A stretch of 39,544 nucleotides of DNA from Nitrospinaceae bacterium (GCA_029261405.1 JAJDBK010000052.1:1-39544), one strand, 5' to 3'. Positions 1 through 7,372 are shown, counted from the first letter of the stretch. Translations and numbers: made by a program. Notes: generated from the sequence alone by a model not told the origin.

Positions 1-1
1 A

Positions 2-232
2 ACTCGCCCATACCGGCCACAAACCAACGGCAAAGCCGAACGGTTCATCAAAACTGCCTTAGCCGAATGGGCGTATGCAAAAAGCTACCAGAACGCAAAA
101 GAGAGAAGTGCTAACCTTCCTGTGTGGCTTCATCGCTACAATTGGCATCGACCACATGGTAGCCTTGAAGACAAAACACCCATCAGCATCATCGGATTAA
201 GTGGGAATAACCTGTTGAGACTTCACACCTAG
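2..232 (+). CDS. IS481-family transposase, C-terminal fragment (5' end outside window)
   Basis: The frame is open from the window edge to a TAG stop and encodes 76 residues. It carries the typical end of an IS481-type DDE integrase core: PYRPQTNGKAERFIKT (with the catalytic Glu in KAER), then EWAYA, then YNWHRPHGSL. This enzyme class cuts and joins the ends of its own element. The gene runs off the left edge, so I cannot say whether the element is complete. Its stop lies only 13 bp from the convergent stop of the radical SAM gene. A short repeat (CCTGTTGAGA and CCTGTTAGCA) flanks the stop region, but I cannot define the terminal inverted repeat. The family call is firm; activity is unknown. 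Confidence 0.85.
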   Translation, partial: TRPYRPQTNGKAERFIKTALAEWAYAKSYQNAKERSANLPVWLHRYNWHRPHGSLEDKTPISIIGLSGNNLLRLHT

Positions 233-245
233 TGAAAACGACCTG

Positions 246-1265
246 TTAGCAGACCACTCCGGTTTTCGCGCCACAGTTTCCGCACACCCCACTTTCGGAA
301 AGATTCGTCGCCGTAACTGTGTATCCCGACCTTTCAATAACAATCCCATTGCAATCTGGACATAGTGTGACGCTCCCCTCGAAGGAGGAGACATTGCCCA
401 GATAAACGTGCGCAAGTCTTTTCCGGGCGATCTTTCCGGCCTTACGCATGGCGCCTATCGGTGTGCCGGACGCATTCTGGTGAAAAGCCGGATGGTACCT
501 CGAAAAATGGAGCGGGATCAGGGGATCGATATCGGCTATGAAATCCACTAATGCGGTAAAATTCTCCTCGCTATCGTTGAGACCGGGGATAATCAGATTC
601 GTAATCTCCACATGTGTCCTCTTCGCGGCCCTCTTCACTGTTTCGAGGACCGGCGCAAGAGTGGCCTTGCACACCTTTTTGTAAAACTGCGGGTCCATCG
701 ACTTGATATCGATGTTCATGGCGTCTACCAGAGGAAGCAGTTCATCAAGTGGCTCCGGGTTGATATAGCCGTTTGATACCAGAACATTTTTTAATCCCAG
801 TCTATGGACCTCCACCGAAGTTTCACGAACATACTCATACCAGATAAGAGGCTCCGAATATGTGTAGGCTAATCCGATGGAGCCGTGATTAAGAGCGGTA
901 TCGGCGGCTTGCATTGGAGTCAGGTACGATACGGGATATTCTGACTGGGATACATGATAGTTTTGGCAAAAGTTACACTTCAGGTTACATCCGTTGGGGC
1001 CAATGGAGAGGATCGAAGTTCCCGGATGAAAGTTATATAGCGGTTTTTTCTCTATGGGGTCCATGCTGAGGGACGTTGTCCACCCGTAGTTGATGGCGAG
1101 AAGAGTTCCGGCGGAATTCTGTTTTCCCCTACATATACCCATCTTTCCATCAGACAGGAGACAGTTAAAGGGACAGAGACGGCACTTGACTTTCAGGTCA
1201 TCAAGACTATCCCAATAATCAGCTATCCTGCAATCATCAACCCGGTTTTCAGGTATCTTCACCAT
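246..1265 (-). CDS. amrS: AmrS-type radical SAM enzyme (AmmeMemoRadiSam family)
   Basis: This 339-residue protein is related to pyruvate-formate-lyase activases. The radical SAM cluster motif is NGCNLKCNFC with Cys93, Cys97 and Cys100 (CX3CX2C). It is preceded by a Cys-rich N-terminus (Cys28, 31, 35, 45) and followed by a C-terminal zinc-ribbon-like CPDC...CGNC pair. This layout and length match the AmrS family, which often accompanies MEMO1 and AMMECR1 homologues; neither is in the window. The chemical reaction of the family is not settled. A TTG lies 9 nt upstream in frame, but AAGGTGG is correctly spaced only for the ATG chosen here. The gene overlaps the end of the upstream CBS gene by 17 nt, which suggests translational coupling and a two-gene operon. 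Confidence 0.85.
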   Translation of the reverse strand: MVKIPENRVDDCRIADYWDSLDDLKVKCRLCPFNCLLSDGKMGICRGKQNSAGTLLAINYGWTTSLSMDPIEKKPLYNFHPGTSILSIGPNGCNLKCNFCQNYHVSQSEYPVSYLTPMQAADTALNHGSIGLAYTYSEPLIWYEYVRETSVEVHRLGLKNVLVSNGYINPEPLDELLPLVDAMNIDIKSMDPQFYKKVCKATLAPVLETVKRAAKRTHVEITNLIIPGLNDSEENFTALVDFIADIDPLIPLHFSRYHPAFHQNASGTPIGAMRKAGKIARKRLAHVYLGNVSSFEGSVTLCPDCNGIVIERSGYTVTATNLSESGVCGNCGAKTGVVC

Positions 1266-1884
1266 AAGCGTCAACCACCTTCACACCTCGCCGTTTAAGC
1301 TCTGTAACAAGCGGCATGACCTTGCACGGTTTCAGCCGAAAATGGCATACCTGCCGATGATTTTTTCCGGGAGGCGTAGCGGAATAGCTTATTATACTGA
1401 CTTTATGGGCTCGCAATACAGACAATACCGCATCGCTATCGTCTATTTCATCAACAAGCTCTACATCAAGCGTGGAGGTGGTTTCTATAACCCTGAGCAT
1501 CTCCGTGAAGACACCCAACATGTCGTCTTTGGTCACAATACCGCTCAGAGTCCCCTCATCCACCACAGGTAACGAACCAACTTTCATCCTGAGCATGATC
1601 TTTACGGCGTCTGATACCGACATGCCCGGATTGACCGTTACGACGTTGCTGGTCATGATCTCCTTGACCTTTAACTTGTCGAATTTCTCCTGTTCTCGCC
1701 CTTTCTTCGCACCCATAACCTTGCGGATATCCCTGTCGGAGATGATGCCCACAAGTTCCTTCGAGCGGTTGAGTACCGGGAGATGCGCTATCTTTTTGTT
1801 GACCATCGAATTGAAAGCGGTCGATATTTTGGTTTCAGGAGTTGTGGTAACCAATTTTCTGGTCATAACCTGACCAATATGCAT
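1249..1884 (-). CDS. CBS-pair plus ACT-like domain protein (AcuB-like)
   Basis: The protein has 211 residues. Two CBS motifs occupy about 1-60 (VMTRKLVTT ... ISDRDIRKVMG) and about 72-130 (IMTSNVVTV ... VTKDDMLGVF). A C-terminal stretch of about 137-210 resembles an ACT domain. This is the AcuB-like architecture, in which CBS pairs bind adenine nucleotides and sense energy state. Its target here is unknown. The start at 1884 has a near-perfect ribosome binding site, AAAGGAGAT. A longer in-frame start exists upstream but would add 20 residues unlike the family. It heads an operon with the radical SAM gene, behind a good promoter at 1923-1952. Confidence 0.85.
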   Translation of the reverse strand: MHIGQVMTRKLVTTTPETKISTAFNSMVNKKIAHLPVLNRSKELVGIISDRDIRKVMGAKKGREQEKFDKLKVKEIMTSNVVTVNPGMSVSDAVKIMLRMKVGSLPVVDEGTLSGIVTKDDMLGVFTEMLRVIETTSTLDVELVDEIDDSDAVLSVLRAHKVSIISYSATPPGKNHRQVCHFRLKPCKVMPLVTELKRRGVKVVDAYGEDT

Positions 1885-1922
1885 GAGCGTATCTCCTTTA
1901 TGAGTGAATGCGCCTACAGCCC

Positions 1923-1952
1923 ATTCTATGAGCCAACAACCCAATCAGTCAA
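1923..1952 (-). promoter_or_regulatory. Sigma-70-like promoter of the CBS-amrS operon
   Basis: On the minus strand, TTGACT (1947-1952, 5/6 to consensus) is followed after 18 bp by TAGAAT (1923-1928, 5/6). It lies about 40 bp upstream of the CBS gene start. The -35 abuts the repeat cluster that begins at 1962. Confidence 0.55.
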
Positions 1953-1961
1953 GTGGCTGGG

Positions 1962-2029
1962 CCAGTGGCTGGGCCACGGCCATTACGCTACCGCGATGGT
2001 TGAATATCTCATTCCAATCGCGCTGGTAG
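1962..2029 (+). repeat. Degenerate GC-rich intergenic repeat, unit 1
   Basis: The unit opens with CCAGTGGCTGGGCCACGGCC and continues through CGCTACCGCGA to CTGGTAG. The first 21 bases match 18877-18897 on the opposite strand at 19 of 21 positions (counted by eye). The tail at 1989-2029 resembles 2332-2373, sharing TACCGCGA, TGAATA and GGTAG in order. No gene is seen here; short open frames have no family resemblance. Confidence 0.6.
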
Positions 2030-2069
2030 CGGTGGCTACGCCACCTTCCATCGGGTCTGTGTGGCTGGG

Positions 2070-2126
2070 CCAGTGGCGCGGTCACAGCGATTAACGCTAC
2101 CGCCAGGAATCGATAGTCTGTTTACG
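2070..2126 (+). repeat. Degenerate GC-rich intergenic repeat, unit 2
   Basis: The head CCAGTGGCGCGGTCACAGCG aligns with unit 1, and the unit goes on into AACGCTACCGCC. The tail 2095-2126 matches 2196-2227 of unit 3 at 26 of 32 positions by eye. A short GC hairpin (GCCCC-TAT-GGGGC, 2140-2152) lies just downstream; it lacks a T run and is not a typical terminator. Confidence 0.6.
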
Positions 2127-2170
2127 TCTGTTCGGCGCGGCCCCTATGGGGCGGCCTTCGGGGTGGCTGG

Positions 2171-2227
2171 GGTGGCTCTGGGCCACGCCCACTTCCGCTA
2201 CCGCTGGGAGCCGATGGTCTGATTACG
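2171..2227 (+). repeat. Degenerate GC-rich intergenic repeat, unit 3
   Basis: It begins GGTGGCTCTGGGCCACGCC and runs through CGCTACCGCTGGG to TGGTCTGATTACG. It is the closest relative of unit 2 (26 of 32 bases in the tail). The following GGTAGCGGTCGC is a partial inverse of the CGCTACCGC core, so the unit can fold back on itself. Confidence 0.6.
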
Positions 2228-2315
2228 CTTGGCTTCGGTAGCGGTCGCTTCGCTCCCTGCCTACGGGGCTATTACTGGAGAATAAGAAGAGGTAGGGACC
2301 TCGGCCATTAACGGT

Positions 2316-2373
2316 TGGCGCCCCACAGCATTACCGCGACATCTGAATACCTTATTCATTGCGCGATTGGTAG
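2316..2373 (+). repeat. Degenerate GC-rich intergenic repeat, unit 4 (weak)
   Basis: GGCGCCCCACAGCATTACCGC resembles the head-to-core part of unit 1 with a 3-4 base deletion. The tail TACCGCGA...TGAATA...GGTAG follows the order seen in unit 1. This is the most diverged copy. The 1885-2568 stretch holds no recognisable gene; besides these units it contains the promoters at its two ends. Confidence 0.45.
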
Positions 2374-2517
2374 GGATTAGGCTCTTGGAGTGCACCACGC
2401 CACTGCAATGGTTACACAACAGATTGATGCAGTAGTTAATCTCGTAATAGCATAAGTTAGTAATGCGGTACCTCTGGCGACCTGATGGTTTTACATGTAG
2501 TCACGCCAGATGAGAAT

Positions 2518-2526
2518 TGGTATAAT
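2518..2526 (+). promoter_or_regulatory. Extended -10 promoter of the REC-GGDEF gene
   Basis: TGGTATAAT is a perfect TATAAT with the extended TGn element, 43 bp before the GTG start. The -35 region is weak (TAGTCA at 2498-2503), as is usual for extended -10 promoters. Confidence 0.5.
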
Positions 2527-2568
2527 CAAGGGTGATCAATTAATTAAACAGGAACTTGGAAAAAACAA

Positions 2569-3570
2569 GTGCGATCTAGCGCGGAGATGTCGATTCTGGT
2601 GGTGGACGACTCACGAATGAGTCGCGCCCTTATCAAAGCCCTGCTGGAAAAATCTGGATACAAGAATGTTAAAACAGCCGAATCGGCTTCCGAAGCATTC
2701 GAAATTCTTGGAATCAATGGTGAAACCGTAAGAGAAACGCCAGATATCGACCTTGTACTACTCGATATCGTAATGCGTGATATGGATGGCATCGAAGCTT
2801 GCCGACGAATAAAGTGTGAAAAACTTCTTCGCGATATCCCTGTCGTAATGGTAACCGGAAAATCGAACAAGGAGACTTTCGAGAAGGCTTTTGAATCCGG
2901 CGCCATGGACTTCATAAGTAAACCGGTTGATAAAATCGAACTGAAAGCAAGAATAGGCTCCGCTTTAAGTCTCAAGATGGAAACGGACCGCCGCAAAAAC
3001 CGTGAACTGAAACTGATTAAACTTGCCGAGCAACTAGAGCAAGCCAATAAGGAACTGCATCGCCTCTCCTCCATCGACGGCCTGACAGGCATCGCCAACC
3101 GGCGGACATTCGATAAGATGGTGGACAAGGAATGGAAACGGGCTTTACGGCAAGAGCGGCCCATCGCCCTTGCTATGATAGATATCGATTATTTCAAACC
3201 GTATAACGACCATTACGGTCATCAGGAGGGTGACGACTGTCTGAAAAAAGTCGCCCGGTGTATCGCAAACTCCCTGAAAAGACCGGGTGACTTCGTAGCC
3301 CGGTACGGTGGCGAGGAGTTCGTGATAATTTTTCCGGAAATAACGGGCGAAAACGCCACAACGATTGCGGATCTTGTCAGAAAAGCAGTGGCCGATCTAA
3401 AGCTACCTCATGAGCTTTCCAAAGCGGGCGATTATGTATCGATAAGCGTCGGAGTAGCCGTAACGGTTCCTTTACCAGGAAGTTCCCATACTGAACTGAT
3501 CAAAAAAGCTGACTCTGCCCTCTATCAGGCCAAGGAAACCGGGCGAAACAAGGTTGTCGGAAACTTCTGA
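2569..3570 (+). CDS. Response-regulator diguanylate cyclase (REC-GGDEF)
   Basis: The protein has 333 residues. A receiver domain spans about 8-128 with acidic pocket DD (13-14) and phospho-acceptor Asp66 in LVLLDIVMRDMDG. A helical linker covers about 135-168. A GGDEF domain runs from about 169 with SSIDGLTGIANRR, metal-binding DIDYFK and an intact GGEEF at 247-251. The inhibitory I-site RxxD is present as RPGD (238-241), five residues before GGEEF, so product inhibition is likely. It should make c-di-GMP when phosphorylated; its histidine kinase is not adjacent. The start is uncertain: a GTG at 2569 with TGGA 8 nt upstream, or an ATG at 2587 (MSILVVDD). It lies upstream of the LapG/LapD pair, a natural c-di-GMP consumer. 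Confidence 0.9.
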   Translation: MRSSAEMSILVVDDSRMSRALIKALLEKSGYKNVKTAESASEAFEILGINGETVRETPDIDLVLLDIVMRDMDGIEACRRIKCEKLLRDIPVVMVTGKSNKETFEKAFESGAMDFISKPVDKIELKARIGSALSLKMETDRRKNRELKLIKLAEQLEQANKELHRLSSIDGLTGIANRRTFDKMVDKEWKRALRQERPIALAMIDIDYFKPYNDHYGHQEGDDCLKKVARCIANSLKRPGDFVARYGGEEFVIIFPEITGENATTIADLVRKAVADLKLPHELSKAGDYVSISVGVAVTVPLPGSSHTELIKKADSALYQAKETGRNKVVGNF

Positions 3571-3596
3571 ACCTCCGCTCTTATTTATTGTTACTG

Positions 3597-3626
3597 TTGA
3601 CACTCCACTTTTTCCCGCTTTAGAAT
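3597..3626 (+). promoter_or_regulatory. Sigma-70-like promoter of the haem-motif lipoprotein gene
   Basis: A perfect TTGACA (3597-3602) and TAGAAT (3621-3626) are separated by 18 bp. They lie 60 bp before the TTG start of the lipoprotein gene. Confidence 0.65.
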
Positions 3627-3685
3627 GCACACCTTATTTTTTTGCGTCACATAAATCAGGTCATAACCAGCCTAGGAGACAAAAG

Positions 3686-4114
3686 TTGAAGCGGTATTTA
3701 AAGCAGTTGGGGGTTTTATTTTTGTTGTTCGCTTGCATCGGGTTGGTCGCTTGCGGTGAAGACGAAGGTCCTGGTGGTGATTCCAATGGAAACAGTTATT
3801 CTCACAATCCCGGAAGAAACTGTATAGAGTGCCACGGCAACCTGAAATACGCAGGTACGGTCTATACTGATATTTCGGGAGGCTCCACAATCGCAGGGGA
3901 AATAATCGTGATTACCGAAACCGATGGCTCTGTTCGGCGTATCGAGTCGGATGGCTCCGGAAATTTCTACACCTCGAACGGCAATCCAGGCGGTGGTTAC
4001 ACTGTAACCGTAGAGGGCAACACCGTGGGAATGGTTGCGTCGGCCACCAATGGTGGTTGTAGCGCAGGCGGATGTCACGACGGTAGCTCTACTGCGAGAG
4101 TATACGTTAACTGA
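3686..4114 (+). CDS. Small lipoprotein with CxxCH and CX4CH haem-binding-like motifs
   Basis: The protein has 142 residues. The start is a TTG preceded by AGGAG at good spacing. A longer open frame begins inside the cyclase gene but would bury the signal peptide. The N-terminus MKRYLKQLGVLFLLFACIGL is a lipoprotein signal with lipobox LVAC (acylated Cys23), so the protein is probably membrane-anchored in the periplasm or at the surface. After a Gly/Asp/Ser linker comes CIECH (46-50), a c-type haem motif. A second motif, CSAGGCH (125-131), has the rarer CX4CH spacing. Between them is a beta-rich stretch resembling a carboxypeptidase-regulatory-like (Ig-type) fold. It could be an extracellular c-type cytochrome or a redox sensor. 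It has its own promoter and a strong terminator, so it is transcribed alone. The function is unknown. Confidence 0.75.
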   Translation: MKRYLKQLGVLFLLFACIGLVACGEDEGPGGDSNGNSYSHNPGRNCIECHGNLKYAGTVYTDISGGSTIAGEIIVITETDGSVRRIESDGSGNFYTSNGNPGGGYTVTVEGNTVGMVASATNGGCSAGGCHDGSSTARVYVN

Positions 4115-4130
4115 ATCTCCGCATTCTTTA

Positions 4131-4171
4131 AAACACCGGGGCGATATACCAGATATTTCGCCCCGGTGTTT
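4131..4171 (+). terminator. Strong hairpin terminator after the lipoprotein gene
   Basis: A perfect 14-bp stem, AAACACCGGGGCGA (4131-4144) pairing with TCGCCCCGGTGTTT (4158-4171), has a 13-nt loop. The arms begin with A's and end with T's. It sits 16 bp after the lipoprotein stop and isolates it from lapG. Confidence 0.8.
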
Positions 4172-4210
4172 GTCTGATTTCCATCAGCAATCCCCCTCCA
4201 AACCTGCGGG

Positions 4211-4219
4211 TGATATAAT
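4211..4219 (+). promoter_or_regulatory. Extended -10 promoter of lapG
   Basis: TGATATAAT has the extended TGn element and a perfect -10, about 40 bp before the lapG ATG. There is no clear -35. The position just after the terminator supports a new transcript starting here. Confidence 0.5.
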
Positions 4220-4257
4220 ATACTCCTGTTAACGCATTCTCCTTTTCCAGGGTGTTC

Positions 4258-4932
4258 ATGAGGTTTGCATCACTATTTCGAAGCATCGTTGCCGTTGTCG
4301 CATCGATTACGCTCTTACTTGTGGCGCCCTTTACTATGGCGGACCTTAGCGGAGGTCTCAGCGAAAGAACCATGCAAATGATCCAGAGTAAGTATGGGCG
4401 GTCCGCCAGGAAACGAGTGGAAGAGTGGCAGGACCTTATGAGGAGTGGAAGCTCTCTTAATGAAGCCGAAAAGCTCGAAGTTGTAAATTCTTTCTTCAAC
4501 GATGTGGAGTTCATCTCCGATATCGACCACTGGGACAAGGAGGATTACTGGGCGACCCCGGTGGAGATGCTGGCCACCGACGGCGGAGACTGCGAGGACT
4601 TCTCCATTGCAAAATATTTCACCTTAAAGGAGATGGGAGTCCCGGTGGAGCGGATGCTCATAACCTACGTCAAGGCGCTGGAACTCGATCAGGCCCATAT
4701 GGTGCTAACTTATTACAAGACACCAAATTCAGAACCTCTGGTACTCGACAACCTCATCAACAGTATAAAACCCGCTTCCGCCCGAGACGACCTGAAACCG
4801 GTATACAGTTTCAACGCGGACGGATTGTGGTTATCAAAACAGAGAGGTCTGGGAAAACGGGTCGGTTCGTCGGACCGCCTCAACCTTTGGAAAATCCTTA
4901 GGCAGAGAATGGAACAGGAGTTAGCAAATTGA
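4258..4932 (+). CDS. lapG: LapG-type periplasmic cysteine protease (transglutaminase-like)
   Basis: The protein has 224 residues with an N-terminal signal (hydrophobic 8-26, ending TMADL). The bacterial transglutaminase-like Cys protease triad is visible: Cys112 in DGGDCEDFSIAKY, His147 in QAHMVL and Asp164 in LVLDN. The preceding DHWDKEDYWATPVEML stretch is typical of the LapG family. In the family, LapG is a calcium-dependent periplasmic protease that clips the N-terminus of a large LapA-type adhesin and frees the cell from the biofilm. LapD sequesters it when c-di-GMP is high. The ATG at 4258 is preferred over the in-frame GTG at 4252 because of AGGG at 4249-4252. The lapD gene follows 73 bp downstream, confirming the pairing. 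The adhesin substrate is not in the window. Confidence 0.9.
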   Translation: MRFASLFRSIVAVVASITLLLVAPFTMADLSGGLSERTMQMIQSKYGRSARKRVEEWQDLMRSGSSLNEAEKLEVVNSFFNDVEFISDIDHWDKEDYWATPVEMLATDGGDCEDFSIAKYFTLKEMGVPVERMLITYVKALELDQAHMVLTYYKTPNSEPLVLDNLINSIKPASARDDLKPVYSFNADGLWLSKQRGLGKRVGSSDRLNLWKILRQRMEQELAN

Positions 4933-5005
4933 CCGACAAAGTCATTTCTGAGCCGATTAACATTAATATTGGGCCAATACCAATGGCAAACGGGGAGTTA
5001 TTTTC

Positions 5006-6955
5006 ATGAGTCTGTCACGTCAACTGATTCTTCTTATATCTTCACTCTTCGTTCTGGTGTTCGCCGGAACTATGGTCATGAGCATGGGCAACATGCGGGA
5101 CTACCTGGCGACACAGCTCGAATCGCACGCCCAGGACACAGCCACCTCGCTGAGTTTATCATTACAACCCAACTTCACCAGCGGAGATATACCGGTGATG
5201 ACCTCCATGGTCGACGCTATCTTCGACAGTGGTTATTACAGCGAGATCATAGTTGAAAAAATGGACGGTGAGCGGATCATTGAGCGTGTAAATGAAGTTT
5301 CCATCGACGGCGTTCCCGGCTGGTTCGTATCAATGTTTCCCCTCGACACTCCCCGGAGGCATTCGCTCATATCGTCGGGATGGAAACCGGGCGCAACCCT
5401 GTATGTCCGCAGTCACCCCGGATATGCGTATATACAGCTCTGGAACGATACCGCAGGAACGTTCAGGTGGTTTTTAGCGGTCCTTGCAGGCGCCATCATC
5501 CTCGTCATGGTCGCTCTTCGGTTTGTCTTAAAACCGCTGATTGATATCGAAGCGCAGGCTGTCGGTATAGCTAACAGGGAATTTCCTGTCCTCGAAAAAC
5601 TCCCCTGGACAAGGGAGCTTAGAAGCGTCGTCATAGCCATGAACAAGATGTCGCAAAAGATGAAACGGATCGTAACCGAGCAGACCGAAAGAGCTGAAAG
5701 TATGCGAAAGGAGGCTTATGAAGATCAGGTGACTGCTCTGGGCAACCGACGCAGTTTCGACATGCAACTTAGCCATATGGTTTCCGCGAAAGAGGAAGTC
5801 GCTTTTGGCGCTCTTATCATTGTCCAGATAATCGAGTTCGGCAAATATAACGAAAAATATGGTTATCCGGCTGGAAACTCTCTTTTGAAACAGGTAGCCG
5901 ACCTGCTTAAACAAAAATCGGAGGGTCTTCGGGATTCTTTTGTTGCAAGGATAGGTGGCGCTGAATTCGCCATGCTGGCCCAGGATACAACTGTGGAAGA
6001 CGCCGAAAACCTGGGGCGCCTTGTGGGAAGTGGCCTCTCGGAATTTAAAATCGAAGGTATGGAAAAAGGGATAGGACATGTGGGCATCGGCTATTACAGC
6101 CTTGACCTCACAGCGCCAAAACTTCTTGCAGAGGCGGACATGGCCTTGAAACACGCCCAGGTCAAAGGCCCCAACGAATGGCATATGTTTAAAGAAGAAA
6201 ACCTGAACAAAGCGGACATAAAAGGCGCCCAGGAGTGGAAAGATGTCATTCACAAAGTCATCGAAGCCAAGAGTGTATCGTTCCTGTTCCAGCCGGCTAA
6301 ACCTGTAAAAGGTGAGGCGAACCTGCACTACGAAGCGTTGGCGCGTATCAAGAACGAAGACGACTCCCTCATTCCGGCGGCGGTATTTATGCCGATGGTG
6401 GAAAGACTCAAGCTGACATCTGATGTGGACAAGCTACTGGTGGAAAAATTGCTCGACCGTATGGAGAGCGATCACGACAGCTTAAGTAAATTTTCGATCA
6501 ACCTCTTTTCCGAGTCGATAAACGATTCCGGGTTCATCAACTGGCTTTGCGAAACCTTGAAAGATAGAAAAAACGCCGCTAAACGAATATTCTTCGAGGT
6601 GTCGGAACACACAGCATTGCACGACGAGAGTTCGTTCATAAAATTGATCGACCGGCTGAAGAAATTCGGCGCTGGAATCACCCTCGACAATTTCGGCTCG
6701 ATCTCAACCTCGTACGGTTATCTGAGCGGTTTAAAGCTTGAATTTCTTAAAATCGACGGAAGTTACATCAGGGATATCGACAAGAACAAAGATAACCAGC
6801 ATTTTATACAGGCCATAATCGACATTGCCCATGGCCTCGATATCAAGGTGATAGCAAAATCTGTCGAAACCGATGAGGAGCTTAAGGCGTTGGAGCAGTT
6901 GAAGGTGGACGGAGCGCAAGGCTACCTGGTAGGGAAACCGGGCGAGGAGACATAG
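5006..6955 (+). CDS. lapD: LapD-type c-di-GMP receptor (HAMP, degenerate GGDEF and EAL)
   Basis: The protein has 649 residues: TM1 about 6-27, a periplasmic output domain about 28-152, TM2 about 153-173, HAMP about 174-226, GGDEF about 238-398 and EAL about 410-645. The GGDEF signature is degenerate (GGAEF, 317-321). The EAL domain keeps E443-A-L, N499, E531, D561 and K582, but the DDFG motif reads DNFG (N562) and the late AE(G/S)VE motif reads AKSVE (K618 replaces Glu). It should therefore bind c-di-GMP without hydrolysing it. Trp126 in SSGWKPGA corresponds to the LapD tryptophan known to dock into LapG. ATG with GGGGAG upstream. It acts as the inside-out switch holding LapG. The lapG-lapD order and spacing suggest co-transcription. 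Confidence 0.9.
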   Translation: MSLSRQLILLISSLFVLVFAGTMVMSMGNMRDYLATQLESHAQDTATSLSLSLQPNFTSGDIPVMTSMVDAIFDSGYYSEIIVEKMDGERIIERVNEVSIDGVPGWFVSMFPLDTPRRHSLISSGWKPGATLYVRSHPGYAYIQLWNDTAGTFRWFLAVLAGAIILVMVALRFVLKPLIDIEAQAVGIANREFPVLEKLPWTRELRSVVIAMNKMSQKMKRIVTEQTERAESMRKEAYEDQVTALGNRRSFDMQLSHMVSAKEEVAFGALIIVQIIEFGKYNEKYGYPAGNSLLKQVADLLKQKSEGLRDSFVARIGGAEFAMLAQDTTVEDAENLGRLVGSGLSEFKIEGMEKGIGHVGIGYYSLDLTAPKLLAEADMALKHAQVKGPNEWHMFKEENLNKADIKGAQEWKDVIHKVIEAKSVSFLFQPAKPVKGEANLHYEALARIKNEDDSLIPAAVFMPMVERLKLTSDVDKLLVEKLLDRMESDHDSLSKFSINLFSESINDSGFINWLCETLKDRKNAAKRIFFEVSEHTALHDESSFIKLIDRLKKFGAGITLDNFGSISTSYGYLSGLKLEFLKIDGSYIRDIDKNKDNQHFIQAIIDIAHGLDIKVIAKSVETDEELKALEQLKVDGAQGYLVGKPGEET

Positions 6956-6964
6956 GAGCCTCGG

Positions 6965-7372
6965 TTACATAATAAACCAGTCGAAGACTCCGGACGACAT
7001 ACCTTCAAAAACATCGATACCTACGGCTGACTTAAGAAGGTACATGGCTACAAGACCGACTGCCATGGCGATAACAATAAGGAGTGTCAGGAATATCACG
7101 TCTACCAACTGGGCCATCTTTCTCTGGGCCCTGGTCGGTCTTCTCCTGTCCCGACCCATTACAAAGACAACGTAGAACCGCCATCTCCATATTTGGATAT
7201 TCGTTCTTAAATCGACAGGGTGTTTTTTCCACTTGCGCTCACCTAGGGCCACTTTCAGCCCCACCAACTGGTCATCAGTAAAAGAATCCCGGAACCTTTC
7301 AGGGATGTTTCTGAGCAACCCTTCAATGGTCTTGTCTTCTCTGATATTCTTGTCTTCAGCTTTTTTTTGCAT
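6965..7372 (-). CDS. Conserved small membrane protein of unknown function
   Basis: The protein has 135 residues. The N-terminal soluble part includes IPERFRDSFTDDQLVGLKVAL, then WKKHPVDLRTNIQIWRWRFYVVFVMGRDRRR, followed by one strong membrane segment at about 88-112 and a short C-terminal tail. The pattern 'IPxxFxxSFTxxQLxxL ... HPVDxR ... (Y/F)VxxxGRxRR' recurs in small uncharacterised proteins of marine Gram-negatives, as far as I recall. The ribosome binding site AGGGG is well placed before the ATG at 7372. It is convergent with lapD, with stops 9 bp apart. A conserved Arg/Lys-rich juxtamembrane patch would face the cytoplasm. No function is claimed. Confidence 0.7.
   Translation of the reverse strand: MQKKAEDKNIREDKTIEGLLRNIPERFRDSFTDDQLVGLKVALGERKWKKHPVDLRTNIQIWRWRFYVVFVMGRDRRRPTRAQRKMAQLVDVIFLTLLIVIAMAVGLVAMYLLKSAVGIDVFEGMSSGVFDWFIM

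Noticed and set aside
1342-2094. Plus-strand open frames opposite the CBS gene and across the repeat region
   Set aside because: They mirror the minus-strand CBS/AmrS genes or run through GC-rich repeats, have no ribosome binding site and encode no recognisable domain.
2140-2152. GCCCC-TAT-GGGGC hairpin as a terminator
   Set aside because: No T run follows and no gene ends nearby; better explained as part of the repeat cluster.
1962-2373. CRISPR array
   Set aside because: Repeat units are diverged, unequally spaced and lack constant-length spacers; no cas genes are present.
5528-6328. 266-codon minus frame opposite lapD
   Set aside because: lapD matches its family along its whole length; the opposite frame has no ribosome binding site or family features.
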